From Lytechinus variegatus (Eukaryota > Echinodermata > Echinoidea > Temnopleuroida > Toxopneustidae): DNA of 64,000 nt. Position numbers and translations under genes: made by a program. Location of the stretch: contig NC_054741.1 in NCBI RefSeq assembly GCF_018143015.1, forward strand, positions 8,768,683 through 8,832,682, read 5' to 3'. Shown here piece after piece: positions 14,801-40,592 of the stretch; within the stretch, counting starts at the first letter, position 1; every line of letters starts with the position of its first letter. Below the pieces are notes generated by a model. That model ran no database searches. It saw only the letters and a program-made list of their open reading frames with translations, and was not told the DNA's origin.

Positions 14801-15574
14801 GATCTTTAAAAAAAATCATTTTCTTTTCACTTCAAACCAGGTACACTGGTCGCTACCCGTCTTAATGGCTATTCTCTCTGTTTTCTTGATAATTGCGCCA
14901 TTCTTCGAAGCTCACGGTGTAAATGAGGTTATTGCCGCGACAGTGATTATCGTGGCTGGATTGATTGTCTACGTGCCTTTCATCTATTACAAATATCAGC
15001 CGCCATTTATGGGTAACAATAAATCTTCATCTGTTTTGTCATATTTTCTTCTAAAATCACCTTACTTGCATATTATGCAATTATTATTATTAAGTATTCA
15101 ATATGATATGTTAGGATATGTAATATAACGTTATGTTATGTTAAGTTATGTCATGTTATGTTCCACTCTAGTATTCACTCTCCTGCAGAATAGTCCATAT
15201 AGAGAGCTACTGTCATTTAGGGGGGCTGGTGACTTCAGCCCCCTTACTTTTTCCAATACCGCGGTACAAAAACGTGAAAATGACCATAGAATTGTGATTT
15301 TTGCATGGTCAGCCTCCCCCCACTTTGGAAACCGTTCCGCTGCCCTTGTAAACCCATCACGTGTTTACAAGTTGTTGTCATTGAAATCCAAACCTACCAT
15401 GACGTATTATATGCCATTATTACGAGTTGGTCTTTAATTTTTTTTTTTTCAGATAAAATCACCATCTTCGTTCAGCTCTTTTTATGCATCGTCAACACGG
15501 AATATAAACCTCCTGAAGACTTCCCAATAGATGAAGATGATCATCATAACTCCAAGAGCCACAACCACCGTTAG
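4325..15574 (+). CDS. SLC7 family amino-acid transporter light chain, gene 1 (5' partial)
   Basis: Membrane amino-acid exchanger subunit of the APC superfamily (LAT/b0,+AT branch), normally disulfide-linked to an SLC3 heavy chain. Exons read from splice sites: 4325-4570, 6667-6792, 7476-7581, 9112-9156, 9987-10110, 10716-10828, 12346-12442, 13432-13584, 14841-15012, 15453-15574. They join in frame to a TAG stop and give about 433 residues. The TM1/TM2 exon lies left of the window. Visible family marks are ELALMFPKSGGDHTYL (TM2-TM3 loop), a cysteine in DDLCYRDETMVKL at the heavy-chain disulfide position, EEMKDPAKTLPRAI, GREGHMPQI, and the PDLHRPFK end of exon 9. The C-terminal tail is acidic and His-rich. 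Exon lengths match gene 2 except for exons 2, 7, 10 and 11. The donor after exon 3 (6793, GTTCGT) is weak. Exon 7 is strongly diverged and has its own entry. The substrate cannot be told from sequence; function may differ from gene 2. Confidence 0.88.
4571..6666. other. Gene 1 intron 2
   Basis: Intron without recognisable genes. A diverged tandem duplication of about 215 bases lies at 4855-5290; both halves contain a GCGAGCGAGCGAAGCGAG-like string (near 4928 and 5144). An AAAT/AATG microsatellite occupies about 5361-5470, and a TG run followed by a G run lies near 6292-6318. Confidence 0.6.
6943..7125. repeat. (ATC)n microsatellite
   Basis: Imperfect run of ATC/GTC triplets with a few AGC and CACC interruptions, in gene 1 intron 3. 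Short Ser-rich open frames across it come from the repeat and are not genes. Confidence 0.85.
8262..8440 (+). mobile_element. tRNA-derived SINE (Leu/Ser-tRNA-like head)
   Basis: The head contains a box-A-like TGCTGAGTGGTCAAAGGC near 8273 and a box-B-like GGTTCGGGGCTTAATCCC near 8317. The tail reads AATGCCCGTGAGCAAGACAT and then AAATGAAAATGCTA. The same head and tail occur in reverse orientation at 56592-56743, which shows a repeat family and not a single tRNA gene. It lies in gene 1 intron 4; the rest of that intron (7582-9111) shows nothing else recognisable. Confidence 0.65.
9157..9986. other. Gene 1 intron 5, no further feature seen
   Basis: AT-rich intronic sequence between the 45-base exon 5 and the LPRAI exon. 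No repeat unit, RNA gene or coding signal was recognised. The following intron (10111-10715) is equally plain. Confidence 0.5.
10716..10828 (+). CDS. Gene 1 exon 7 (TM6), divergent version
   Basis: Coding exon at the position of the TM6 exon of the sister genes. It has a CTCAG acceptor and a consensus GTGAGT donor, starts in phase 0 and ends in phase 2. It is 113 bases, three codons longer than the 104-base copies. The frame reads TFSSFTLHGKGILQ, then CCAAVGTANGLCYTYSR. Only the first TF, a central P, ANG and the final SR are kept. The Ser-Thr-Phe-Gly core is replaced by Ala-Ala-Val-Gly, so the TM6 gate phenylalanine is missing. The open frame and good splice sites argue for a real exon. The divergence suggests altered substrate use or relaxed constraint. 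Confidence 0.72.
10932..11543. mobile_element. Large foldback (MITE-like) element
   Basis: Long imperfect inverted repeat of about 610 bases. The left end reads GTTAAAGGTCAAGTCCACCT; the right end is its near reverse complement (GGTGGACTTGTCCTTTAC at 11526-11543). The inner arms also pair: GAGTGATGTCATC near 11345 faces GATGATGTCACTCACTC near 11114. There is no coding capacity. A related copy with the AAGTCCACC end lies at 25081-25503. It is in gene 1 intron 7. Confidence 0.75.
11750..11808. repeat. (TA)n microsatellite
   Basis: Nearly pure TA dinucleotide run in gene 1 intron 7. Open frames that read it as alternating Ile-Tyr are repeat artefacts. Confidence 0.95.
12486..12765. repeat. Two-copy tandem duplication with an 18-G run
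   Basis: Two units begin with CTGAATAGGATC at 12486 and 12631, 145 bases apart. Both continue through TATCGTA, a G-rich run, TTACC(A/C)TGATAGAAGCTTT and a TGACGA block. The G run is 18 bases in the first unit (12523-12540) and much shorter in the second. It lies in gene 1 intron 8; the rest of that intron to 13431 shows nothing. Confidence 0.7.
13540..14130 (+). repeat. Degenerate tandem copies of the gene 1 exon 9 3' edge
   Basis: The end of exon 9, its donor and some 40 bases of intron seem to be repeated in the following intron. The real exon edge reads TACTTATCTTAAGATACAC, then CCAGACCTTCATCGTCCTTT. Diverged versions start near 13643 (TACTTATCTCAAGGTTCGT, then CCAGACCCCAATCGTCCTTT), 13853, 13947 and 14060. 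The copies contain stops and lack a good acceptor, so they are not alternative exons. They indicate local tandem duplication that included an exon boundary. Confidence 0.6.
14283..14533 (-). mobile_element. tRNA-derived SINE with (TAT)n tail
   Basis: Read on the minus strand, the head has GTCGTGGTCTAGTGGTTATG (box A) and GTGGGTTCGATTC (box B, near 14474-14486). The body includes CTCAACCCAGGTGAGGTGGA and CTCTATAAATCCAGC, and it ends in a TTA/TAT triplet tail at 14283-14299. The box B sequence, body and triplet tail are typical of a tRNA-derived SINE. The same body recurs in part at 40072-40235 and 50335-50535. It lies in gene 1 intron 9. Confidence 0.8.
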
Positions 15575-18082
15575 CTCATTACCTATAGGCAGGAAAAGTG
15601 ACATTAATGAGCACCGAAGCTCTGTATTTTGGTATCAGTAATTGTTCAAAATAATGAAATTTTGCGCCAGGCACTCACTTTAGAATTTGTGACTTGTATT
15701 TTTCGCAATCAGTTGTCCTTACATAACATGGGCTGCTCGAAACATGTATAACCAGCTTACATTTAAGGAGAGGAGTGAAGTGACGTCACATTTCTTACTT
15801 TGAATGTAAGAAATGTTTTACTTTCTTTGGCCTGATTTCGTTCCGCAACCACTGACATTCTGTTCAGTACAGCGATCACGTCTGTTCAGTATTGCAACCA
15901 CTGACATAAGTCCAGTACCAGTTTCCACTGTTGTCTGCTTCAGACCTCCGACCGTGTGCTCCGATCTAACCATGGACAGACCAACCCGTCTGCTCTGGAC
16001 CACCAGCCGTCCGCTCCAGACTCCAAACCGTCTGCTTCCAGACCAAGCAGAGTGCAATGCATCCCGTGGGCGCCGTATTTCAACAGATCATTGCCTTTTG
16101 CAAAGCCTCACGAGCAGTATTGCCAGGTCTGAGCTGAAGAAAAGGCACTCGAAAAATCCCCAAGTTGGACCCTAAATCCCATTTTTTTTCTTCAAATTTA
16201 TGAAAAAGTGATGGTTATTGCCTAAAACTAATATGTATTCGTTTATTCAAATCATACACATGTGCAAAGTAGATTGGCAACAATACCATTGTATCGTACA
16301 ACCCACTTTAATGAATACATCGGTTGAATCGCGTGGGACTTGGCGCTGATGTACATTCTATGATCTACAGTAGATCGTATACTATTAGCATCATAATGTA
16401 GTGAAAAATAACCAATCTTCGTGCTTTTCATCAACCTTAAAAAATCCCCTAAAATGCATGAAAAATCTCCTAATATTTTTTTCCATCCCCAATATTTTTC
16501 TTCAGAATAGTTGGGATAAAAATCGCCAAAATTGCACCACTATCATAAATGTTGAAGCTTAACGTATATTGTGCATTTATTCATACACAATGTATTACAG
16601 TTAACTTCTGGTTCAATCTTAGATCAGCATTAACTTTGCTCTCTGAAATTCGATATGCAGGGATGGTATATCATATCAAAGCGTTGATTTTTCACAAGAT
16701 TGTGGAAAACAGATAAATTAGCTAAAACCCTTCAGGAATTAACTATTCCACAAAAACAGTACAAAAACATGTAAAACGTTATGTTTTTATCCGTATTATT
16801 AATAGCGTATAGACGTCTGCATGAAATATTACGATAAAAACATTATGAATCAACTAAAGATAATTTTCTAAACATGAAATGAAAACAATTTCGTGACACA
16901 ACTCCATTATTTTTCAAAGCTCGGCCCCTGAGCGGCACTACATCAGAAACTGTAGCACCTTTTAGAAATCACATCCAAGTGTATTCAACTATCCACTGTG
17001 TCTTGTCTCCAGATACTATAACTGTAAAGGAGTCTTAACAAACTCATGTTGAGGTTTAACAAAACACGACGGCTAAAATCCAAAAAAAGTATTTAAACAA
17101 TCTGGCCCAAAAAATTGTTTTAAAAAAACATGCAAAAATTTCATGTCCATTTATCAGCATTTCTCCTCTCTTTGATCCCCTCTAATACTATTTTTTATTT
17201 CGTTCAATGAATTTTTTTTTACTCTCGGTTTTTGTAAAAAGATATTTAACTGAAATTAAAACATGATTAATTAATTCATATTTACCTTTACTTCTCTCCT
17301 GTTTCCCCAAAAGAATTTCCTGCCAACTAAATTTATTTATTTCAAAATTTAAACGTCTTGCACACAGATCCTAAAGTGATTTTGAAAATTCACAAAATTC
17401 TAATCATGCATGCAGTCGATTATTACAACGGGAATAATTAATCATAAAAAACCGTATTATATAATATTTAGAATATGTAGATGAATTAAATTATGCGATA
17501 AAGATAATGGCTGTAGTGATGTTATGAATGAAAACAGAAAATAAGAACTACCCCCTCTATGGTTGACTGTCAAATAAACAAAACTTATGTCTCGGAGCAA
17601 TATTGTTTGACGCACCTCAAATGATTTGCAATTATAGACATATTTGATCGAATGCTAATTTTCCATTTTTTCTCTTATGTAATTTTTTAAAATTAATTTT
17701 TTAAAAGCTGGTGATAGGTAGGGCCTACAATAAATGTGGTGTCTTTGCAGTAGGGCTGATGAAGATGATGATGGTGATGATGGTGATATGGATGATGATT
17801 GTGCTGGAAGTGTTGACGATGTTTATGGTAGTGGTAACATTAGGGGTATTCATATTGATTCCATTATGAGTGACAAGGATGATCGGAGTCGGGGTCCTGA
17901 TCGTGTTTCTGTTTATGGTAACTCCCGTAGGAACGGGAAAGCGTTTCGCTGGTAAACGCCAAGCTGGTATAATACCTAGGAAACATTTTACGTCTAGGTT
18001 AATCAATTTATATAGTGGCTATCCTATACGGTATAGACGACATATATTACTCTCGTGCCTTTTTATCAAAGTGGAGACAATG

Positions 18083-18157
18083 GAAGAGTGGGGATTCGAA
18101 CTCACAACCTTGCGATCATGAGTCCAGTGTTCGAACCACTGGATCACACGACCTGGT
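18083..18157 (-). mobile_element. tRNA-like SINE head remnant
   Basis: On the minus strand the sequence reads GTGTGATCCAGTGGTTCGAA (box-A-like) and, further on, GTTGTGAGTTCGAATCCCCA (box-B-like, near 18093-18112). The spacing is tRNA-like, but there is no acceptor stem that closes, so it is a SINE head and not a functional tRNA. Confidence 0.5.
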
Positions 18158-19536
18158 GATATAGGTACAAAAGTGTTATATCACGGTTATTTTGGAGGTG
18201 GTCGTGAGAGTAGTATACATATGACATTGAGGGCTGTTTTCGCGGGTAAGCGAGGAACGCGATTAGAGTTTAAAAAACCCCAAAATGAGAAAAAGCCTCC
18301 TAAATCACGATGGAAACGCAAATAGGGTATGATTTGCACATTTGGGACCAAAATTGCTGTGTAGAGCGTGCAAATGTGGGACATCTGATTCTCGCGGATT
18401 CTGTCCTCTCTCCAATGAGTGACCCCACCCCCACTGTCAAAATATCCTGGCACCGTGCCTGTAAGTAGTGTTATTTTTTTTAATGTTCGGGAGGGAGTGA
18501 TGCTGCGCACGTCCCCCTTGATAATCTGTATCAGCACTATTGTTTGCTTCAAGTCAACATGAAAATCTTCTTTATCTATACTTGTGTTTTATGACGCCCA
18601 GCTAGCGCGCCCTACTCTGAAGCAGTATCTCAACAATCTAAATCAACTAATTATTCTGAAATTTTATTGCCATTTTATAGTCTTGATTTATTGTTTTTTC
18701 CATCATAAATGAAATCATGTTTGGCGATGCACGTGCCTTACTAATCTTCTTGTTAATTTAAAAGTACTCATGTAGGCCTACTTTATTGTAACTTTGTATG
18801 TCTGGTTACTGTTTTATAATGTTTTTATTTTATTTTAATAAACACAACTTAATTTTAACTTCTGTCACTTTCATAACTGTTTACTTTCACAATGTATGAC
18901 TCAAGTCTGCTCTCGCTTACGATTAAGTTTGGACGAATCCCTGCGCCGTTCTCTTTGATAAATTTGTACCAATATCTCACTACTCGAAGCCCTGATACTG
19001 ATATTATTGGCTATGGTATACAATGTAGTTTAACTAACACGCAGCTCGTGTCTCGTTAGACTTTGATCAGGCGTAAACTGGTTGGTACTGGATCCTATCT
19101 TAATTTGTTTGTATTTTGTATTTCAGTGTGAATTATCTCTCTTTATACTCTTCTTCAAAAAATGATAGTCTCTAACAATAAACTCCCCTGATCTAAACCA
19201 TTAATTGTTTAGATAATGAGATCAGGATATGGCATTTCTTGGCATGGGATTGTTTTTGTTACGTATATTTTCATATATAATCTAAAAGTCCTTCTTTGTC
19301 GACCTTAATGTGCGCCCACTTGTTTATATCATCAACAACGACCGTGTCATATCTTATTAAAATGATTCCAATGAATTAATAAATAATAAAAATTCAAGGT
19401 AAGTGTCAGTACAAAGAAGCAATGTACGTTTTGAACTGTGATGAGAAGGAATAAAACGTTGACAAAAAGAAGAACATAATGGCAGGTTTCGATAGCAATG
19501 GTAACAATAATGATAATAAAACTAACGATACAAGAA

Positions 19537-19542
19537 CTACTT

Positions 19543-19639
<97 letters not shown>

Positions 19640-19716
19640 CACTACTACTACTACTACTACCACCACCACCACCGCCGCCGCTACTACTACTACTACCACC
19701 ACCACCGCCGCTGCTG

Positions 19717-19747
<31 letters not shown>

Positions 19748-19850
19748 GACTACCCCCTACTACCACCACCACCGCCACTACTACTATACAACTACTGCCA
19801 CCACCGCCGCCATTACTACTACTACTACCACCACCACCACTCTACTGATA
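19537..19850. repeat. Long (CTA)n/(ACC)n microsatellite
   Basis: About 310 bases of CTA triplets with blocks of CCA and CCG/GCT triplets toward the right end, followed by GAT-rich sequence to about 19950. All homopolymer-like open frames here (poly-Thr, poly-Leu, poly-Ser, poly-Val) are repeat translations. Confidence 0.95.
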
Positions 19851-22800
19851 ATATAAATACTGATGTAAATCATGATGATGATTATAGTCATAATAATTAT
19901 CATGAATGATGATGATGATTGTGACTGTAATTTTAGCGATGATGATGATGATGATGAAAACAATGATATTGAAATAATAGGGGTAATGATACATATATTT
20001 AAGATAATAAATTTGTTTATTGTACTGTTATGATTGAGTAATGACACTGCTTTATAATTGTGTACAGAATTCAGGGATTTTTAATGTATTTACATTTTAT
20101 TTTAAATGAGGGACTCAAACATGTAATAATTATCAAAATTTCAGTGAAATATTTGAAACGTGGTTTTAAATATTCATTCATTTTTTCTTCAAAATCATTG
20201 AGAATTCGCACAATGATTTACCTATTTAAAACATAATAATCGGTCAGTGCAGATGCACCCTTCATGCTGCTAAGGTAAACTGAAATTCCTTTAAAATCTT
20301 AATCTCATGCAGATGTTTATATTTGCTAAGCTAGTTAACCTTACTATCTTTCTGTCGCGATATCGATGCAATTGTGTTGGGATTTAGGATTATCCACAAC
20401 ATTTTCACACTAGCCGTTCAAAACATTTAGTAAAAATGCATTGACACCAAAATTGAATACTACATTAAAACATAATTACAATATGTTTATGCATCGTAGA
20501 TATAATTTCTTGAAGTAATAAATCCCCTCTCCTAAAAGAAATCTTACAAGCAATATGGGAAATACACTCTATTATTGATAACACCAACTTTCTCCGACAC
20601 GTTGGATTTACTATCAAAAAATTTAAGTCAGCCATTTCACTATTTATAAAAAAACACTTTTAACTCAGACATTTGACGAGTTAACCTTTTCTCACAAATC
20701 ACCCCCAAAATGATATCAAACTCACTGCATCTATCTTCTTTTTCAAAGTTTCATTTAAAAATTATCTTTTATCCCAGTATTCTTAAATATCATATCTGCA
20801 CGTTTGTCTGTTTGTTTGCTTGAAATTTATTTCTGCGTTCAACATATTCAACATAATACAACATAATCAATTATTACATAGATTTTACATATATATACAT
20901 TTTAGACACACGTATCATTTACAATCTCTTTCTGAATATAAAAAAGCATATGAAAAATATTATTCAACTCAATTTCAGAACGCAGGAGACCGTCGTCATG
21001 AGCGACCTGCTTGATGTTGACGACGGCCTCAACGTTCACCCACTTGCACACACATGGACACTTCATTTGTCTTCTTTCTCCCTTTCTGATGACGTGTGGC
21101 GTCACAGACCTATGGAATATAATTGGTTTCCATGTAGCCCTTTTCCCTTTTGGCTGCTATTACTCAAGCATTTATTTTTATAGTTTGCTACTGCATTTGT
21201 TTTTGAATACTTTATTGTCTTATTCTTAAATAATATATTCATGTCTAAATTCTGTTATGACACTGTTATTAATTTGTCTCATTGCAATGTACTTTAATGT
21301 CATAATACGATTATGCTTATGTATTGTAAATTTATTTTGACTTTACAATAAATGCAGAAATTCCTGGAAAAAATACAAGTATGAGCAATATTTTCCTATC
21401 AAAGCCAATAAGACATATTTTGATAAAGCATCTTTTCCCTTTGGTTACAAAGCACTGCACACACACACTACTCCATGTTTGTGCTACTAAAACAATTAAA
21501 CACCTCAGAATGACCAGCTTAGTCCATGCAATCCATTGTCCTCAATGCAAAATAGATGGGATTTTAATAACTTTCAAGAACTTGTCAACAGAGGAGGCAG
21601 TCTTGACTGCAGCAGGTAGATGATTCCATTAAATATTTAAGAAAAAACAAAGCTTATTTTTAAAGGTATATGGTTTATTTTTTAAGTTGTAATTAAACCG
21701 ACTATGTTATGACTTACCATTCCTGATCTCCTTAAAGATGTTCACTAATCCTGGCAATTTCTGTGACCCTATATACCCTATTTTAAGGTTGCACAGCTAT
21801 CGAGAATATTGTAGTGAATAAGGTCAGGTGTGTAAATTGTATTTCTTCTGTATTTTTGGCATCTTTCTGATCGATACAGGTTTAAACCCCTGACCACGCA
21901 CAAACACGCACGAACACACACACCCACCCGCACACACGCTTACCCACCTTTTAAAATATGGATTACACTGCGTGACACTGCCTTTTTTAGTGCTGCACGC
22001 AAATTCTTGAACGGTCTCCCTTCCTAAATAGGAAACGCATCATCTGTTAACTTTTAAAAACCTACATTAAGTCACTTTTTGTAATGTAGTTTGTAGAAAC
22101 AGTAGGCTTGCCTTATTTTCCTGCAATTATGACTTGATCCCGGACTTGATACGGTTTTTCCCTTAACTTGATAACTATTGTTTCATGTTTACATGCTAAG
22201 TATTGCAATGCGCAGTTGAGTATGTATATAAATACGGATTGTGATTATGATGATGATGAAGATGATTATTTTTGTTAATAGCAAACACACACACTCTCTC
22301 CACATCTGCTCTATCATACATAACACACACTCAATTACGCACACGCACACACTCACATCCACCCTCCCACACCCTCACTCCCCATTATATTACACACACA
22401 CCCACACTCACCTTTGCACACACACTTTGCCGAAACCACTTTAGATGTGCACGATTAATACATACATACATGATGTATGAAAAACTATCATTTTACGAAT
22501 TTCTCATAACATGTAACATGAACCACGCACGCGCCAATCTAATTTTGTTTTCACGCATCCATGTTAATTCACTCATGTGAATTTTCTCAGAGTTTGACCA
22601 ATTCGTTCTCATTGTACCTTCTTGTTAACCGACCTAATGGCAGATTGATTTCCATTTCTCATATAAATTTCCAAACAAATATTGGCAGTATTTGGGGGTT
22701 TTCACACCAGTCGCTAAAGAAAAATATGTTACATTCAAGGAGAACAAAAGCATAAGATTTAGTTTAATAATTATAAAGAGTTGATATGCCTTCTATTTTA

Positions 22801-24770
22801 GGATTTGTTTATTTAGTTGCAATTAACCCCATTTTGTTATGACTTGCCATTCTTTATCTCTTTGATGATGAGGTTAACTGATCATGGCGATTTCGCTGAC
22901 CCCATTTCACATCGCCTTATTAAAATTCTTAACAGGGACTGGAGGTCTTCAACTAATATCTATAGAGTATTCTTTAGATGAAGTGTATTTTCCCTGTATT
23001 TTTGGCATGTTTCATGTCTATTGCCTGTACGGTTATGTCCTTTGAATTTTTAGGATCAAGGAAATGTTTTCGTTTGAAATCTAATAAAATGACAACATCG
23101 TTATTTCCTCCCTCGAATATCCAGTGATATTGATAGAGTTTTAGGGTATATGTGTTTGTTTATTTGTAGTACATCTGAATATTTTGGGCGTACTTACATT
23201 TACCATACCGCACATAGATATATGATCTGTGTTTTTAATGAGAAAAAGTACTCTGTCATTGCCAACCCATGAACACACACTCACAAAACCACCCATTGAA
23301 GATGTAGTCTTCAATGGTAACGAAAAAATATGGTAACGAATTGATAACATAAATTCATCTCTTTTTTTGGGGGGGGTATTCACATACATACTAAAGCAAT
23401 TTTTGTGAACATTAAAAGTTACCCAAATAATAAATCTCGTCCCCATTTGCCCATAATGTCGATACTTGAGTGCAAACATTCAGGTCCATGCTATAGGAAT
23501 CGTTTCGATCTCGATGCGAACTTGTCGAACTTTTGAGAGAAAAATGTGTCTATAAAGGGCATGTCACGATTTCAGTTGATAAATATTTGTTGTACTAGTG
23601 CGTAGGCCATCACTGTGCCGCAGTCATACCAACGGATACCAAACTGACCGATGGTTTGTCATTCAAAATAACGTACTTTTGATCGGATTGTGTGAGTCCG
23701 TTTCCCAGGTGTGACTATTGCGTCAGCCGTGGGAAGCTGAACAGGCAGTTTCTTGTTATGTCATGATAAGGGGGGGGGGGGGGGGTGGTGAGGGGCAAGG
23801 GAGTTGAGCCTTGAGGTCCTATGCTTTTAGGCCTAAGCAAGAAGGACAAGCGATACTTCTGTTCTTAATCGATTTCAGCATTTTTTCAGCTTTTCATTAA
23901 AAAGACTTTTCGATACTTTACCCCCATAATCGTTTTGAAAGAATGAAGCGATGATACTTTTAAAATATAACTTGTATTTTTTTTACACGTACTGTCTAAA
24001 AATACATGACATCCTGAGTTTTTGTTATTAATAGGTAAAGAATTAGAAGAAGTCGTTTCTTTTATTCCCTTCATTTTAACTCTTCATTGTTTATAAATTT
24101 TCCTCTATTTTTTTTCTATTATCTGTAGCTTGTGTGTAAAATTCTATGTCTCTTCCCCTCAAAGATTGTTAGTATTCAATAAAAACACAACAGAAAAAAA
24201 AACACATCAGGGAAAATATCATCTTGATTTTAAAACAATCTCAGATGAAAACATATCGGTTAAACATTCTTACATGAAATCGTCAGACGATCCTTAAAGA
24301 ATAAGTCGTTTTAGTAAAACCACAGCTTAATGTTGCTTGTCAATAAAACATATCGGCATGTACATATAGATATAAGGGGGTTGTCGGGTTTTCACTTCTC
24401 TTAGAGATAAACAGTGAATTGTATTTTATCTGAGAATGATGACGAATACTGCTTGGCGCTAATGCGTGTGTGTGTGTGTGCGTGTGTGCGTGCGAGTGCG
24501 TCTGTGTGTTTTTCTCTCCACGTGACCTAACAGTCTAGTTAGTAACGATTTATTTAGATCTCTCAAGTGCTAAGACCATCCAAATGAGTATCCGTTTCTG
24601 GTGGTATATACCGATACCGGCTTTTCAGCACGAATCGATCATTACACGGTGATTTTGTTTGTGGATAAAACCTGTTGAAATGGACCGTCTGAAATAACAT
24701 TTCAAGCTCTTAAACGATAAGAAAATATAACCATTCATAGGGTCGATCAATTGTTCATTCTTCTGGAAAT

Positions 24771-38937
<14,167 letters not shown>

Positions 38938-40071
38938 TGTATTATACTAATGATAACACGGTTCTTATATCCAAATAGAACGGGTGGAATCCTGATAATA
39001 TAGAAGGATCTATCAGTTCGTATCGATGCTGAAAATATTTGTCCATCAATAATTAGGCGAAGTGGTCCTCGGACGAATGGCCTGTTAGCCTGCGTGGCAA
39101 TTGGCCCCACTGCTCATTGCTATATAGACCACGAGTGATGGACAGAACACTGTTATTTGTGATCTTTGTATGGGACCAACAAATTCAATTCTGATTGCAA
39201 TTAGATATAAACATTCCTGCATAAAATGCTAGCTGTTGATGTGAAAGTCTTAAATTCAGCTTGGACTAAACATGTGTTGTGATTGCCCGCATAATTATCT
39301 TTGGCAGTCAAGTTAGAATTGGCCATTCCGAATATATGTGTCACCATAATGGCTTGTGCTAAAATTATACGAAACCCCAGAAAATGTCAACAAAACTTGT
39401 TTACACTTTATTTTATATATATATATATATATTAGTTAATATTTCCGGGCCAGACAGTTATTTATGATTCGAAATTGTGTTCATATATGTAATCTCCACT
39501 GTTAGAGATTTATGTCGCATGGTTATCCGTAATTAAACGACAGCTTTCGATCAGGAGTTAAGAATAAGGGCATGAAAGGGATTGCTCTGATCATTCCCCA
39601 TCAAAGAAATTGTATAAAATCAGAATTATCTTGAAAAATGTGGAAATTGGGAAAACAAACCCAATGTCTGAAACATGCCATCAATGCACTCCATCTTATG
39701 AAAAAGTGTATATATTGTATTTTAAACATTCCATTTGCTAGTCACTCTACTATTAGATGCCAAATTTATGTATGTTGATTTTCAACGGACCTGTTTTGGG
39801 TTTTTCAGATAGATATATTCTTCTTCTCGGCGGGTGTTTCATAAAGTTGTTCGTATCTATACCGTACGCATGACCGCACTAACCATGCTCTCAGGTGACC
39901 TGTTGCCCGTTTCATAAAGATATACAACTATTGTAGCTGTCAGTATGGTAACTACCATGGCAACATGACACAGTAAACAATTACAACAAAGGGTTTCCAT
40001 GGAAGTTACAATAATGACATTTTACAATAGTTGATTTTTTTTTCTGAAATAGACCCCGGTTCTTTTGCCAA

Positions 40072-40235
40072 ATGAAATACACAAATTACCCACCCACCTC
40101 ACCTGGGATGGGTGCAGTGCATTGTGGATAGATTTCTTGCTGAAGGAAATTACGCCGTGGCTGAGATTCGAACCCACGACCCTCTTTTTCAAAGTCCAGG
40201 GACGAATCCACTATAGAGTCGTATGTACGTTACAA
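40072..40235 (-). mobile_element. tRNA-derived SINE fragment
   Basis: On the minus strand it carries GTCGTGGGTTCGAATCTCAG (box B) and a body with GTGCACCCATCCCAGGTGAG similar to the SINE at 14283-14533. The triplet tail is missing. Confidence 0.55.
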
Positions 40236-40586
40236 ATAGCTGAATGAAACATCCCTGGTTGCCTAATCGTGTTAATAACAAACTATTACAAGACCGAATT
40301 ATCAGCAAAAGATTAATTATTCAAAATCGAATGTGGATACCGATATATACTTGTTGCTATCTGGAAAGCTTTTTGATAGCTTCGGACATCATTTTCGTAA
40401 AAGGATATGAGTGAAATATATATTTTTAGTTGTCTCCTCCCTATCTAATTTCTTAGACTTCTCGTCTATCCCAGTTTCTTTCTTTGCTGATCATCGCTTT
40501 CTCTCAATCCCTTTTCTATCCATTTCCTCTCTCTTTAGATCGCTAATTCTTTCATTTATCTGTAATACCTTAACTGAAGTACGTGC

Positions 40587-40592
40587 AATAAA
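40587..40592 (+). terminator. Candidate polyadenylation signal for SLC7 gene 2
   Basis: First AATAAA downstream of the gene 2 stop that I found on the + strand, about 1.65 kb away. TGTGAGTTGAGATGTTGCC follows as a possible GT-rich element. The distance makes this tentative, because a non-canonical hexamer nearer the stop could be used. Confidence 0.25.

Larger units (their letters stand above)
15575..24770. other. Intergenic region between SLC7 genes 1 and 2
   Basis: No supported gene. It probably contains the 3' UTR of gene 1 and the promoter of gene 2, but neither boundary can be fixed. The first clear AATAAA on the + strand is near 17573, about 2 kb past the gene 1 stop. Listed separately are a SINE remnant (18083-18157) and the CTA microsatellite. 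Other content is a CA-rich stretch at 22285-22435, an 18-20 base G run near 23770, and a TG/CG-alternating run at 24464-24510 just upstream of gene 2. Open frames in 15813-16175 and 20820-21230 show no family resemblance. Confidence 0.55.

Noticed and set aside
15813..16175. 120-residue open frame in the gene 1-gene 2 intergenic region
   Set aside because: Composed of imperfect repeats of CAGACC/CTCCAG words; no domain seen and likely non-coding or 3' UTR.
19347..19856. Long open frames rich in Ser, Thr, Leu or Val
   Set aside because: They are translations of the CTA microsatellite in different frames; no domain or splice context.
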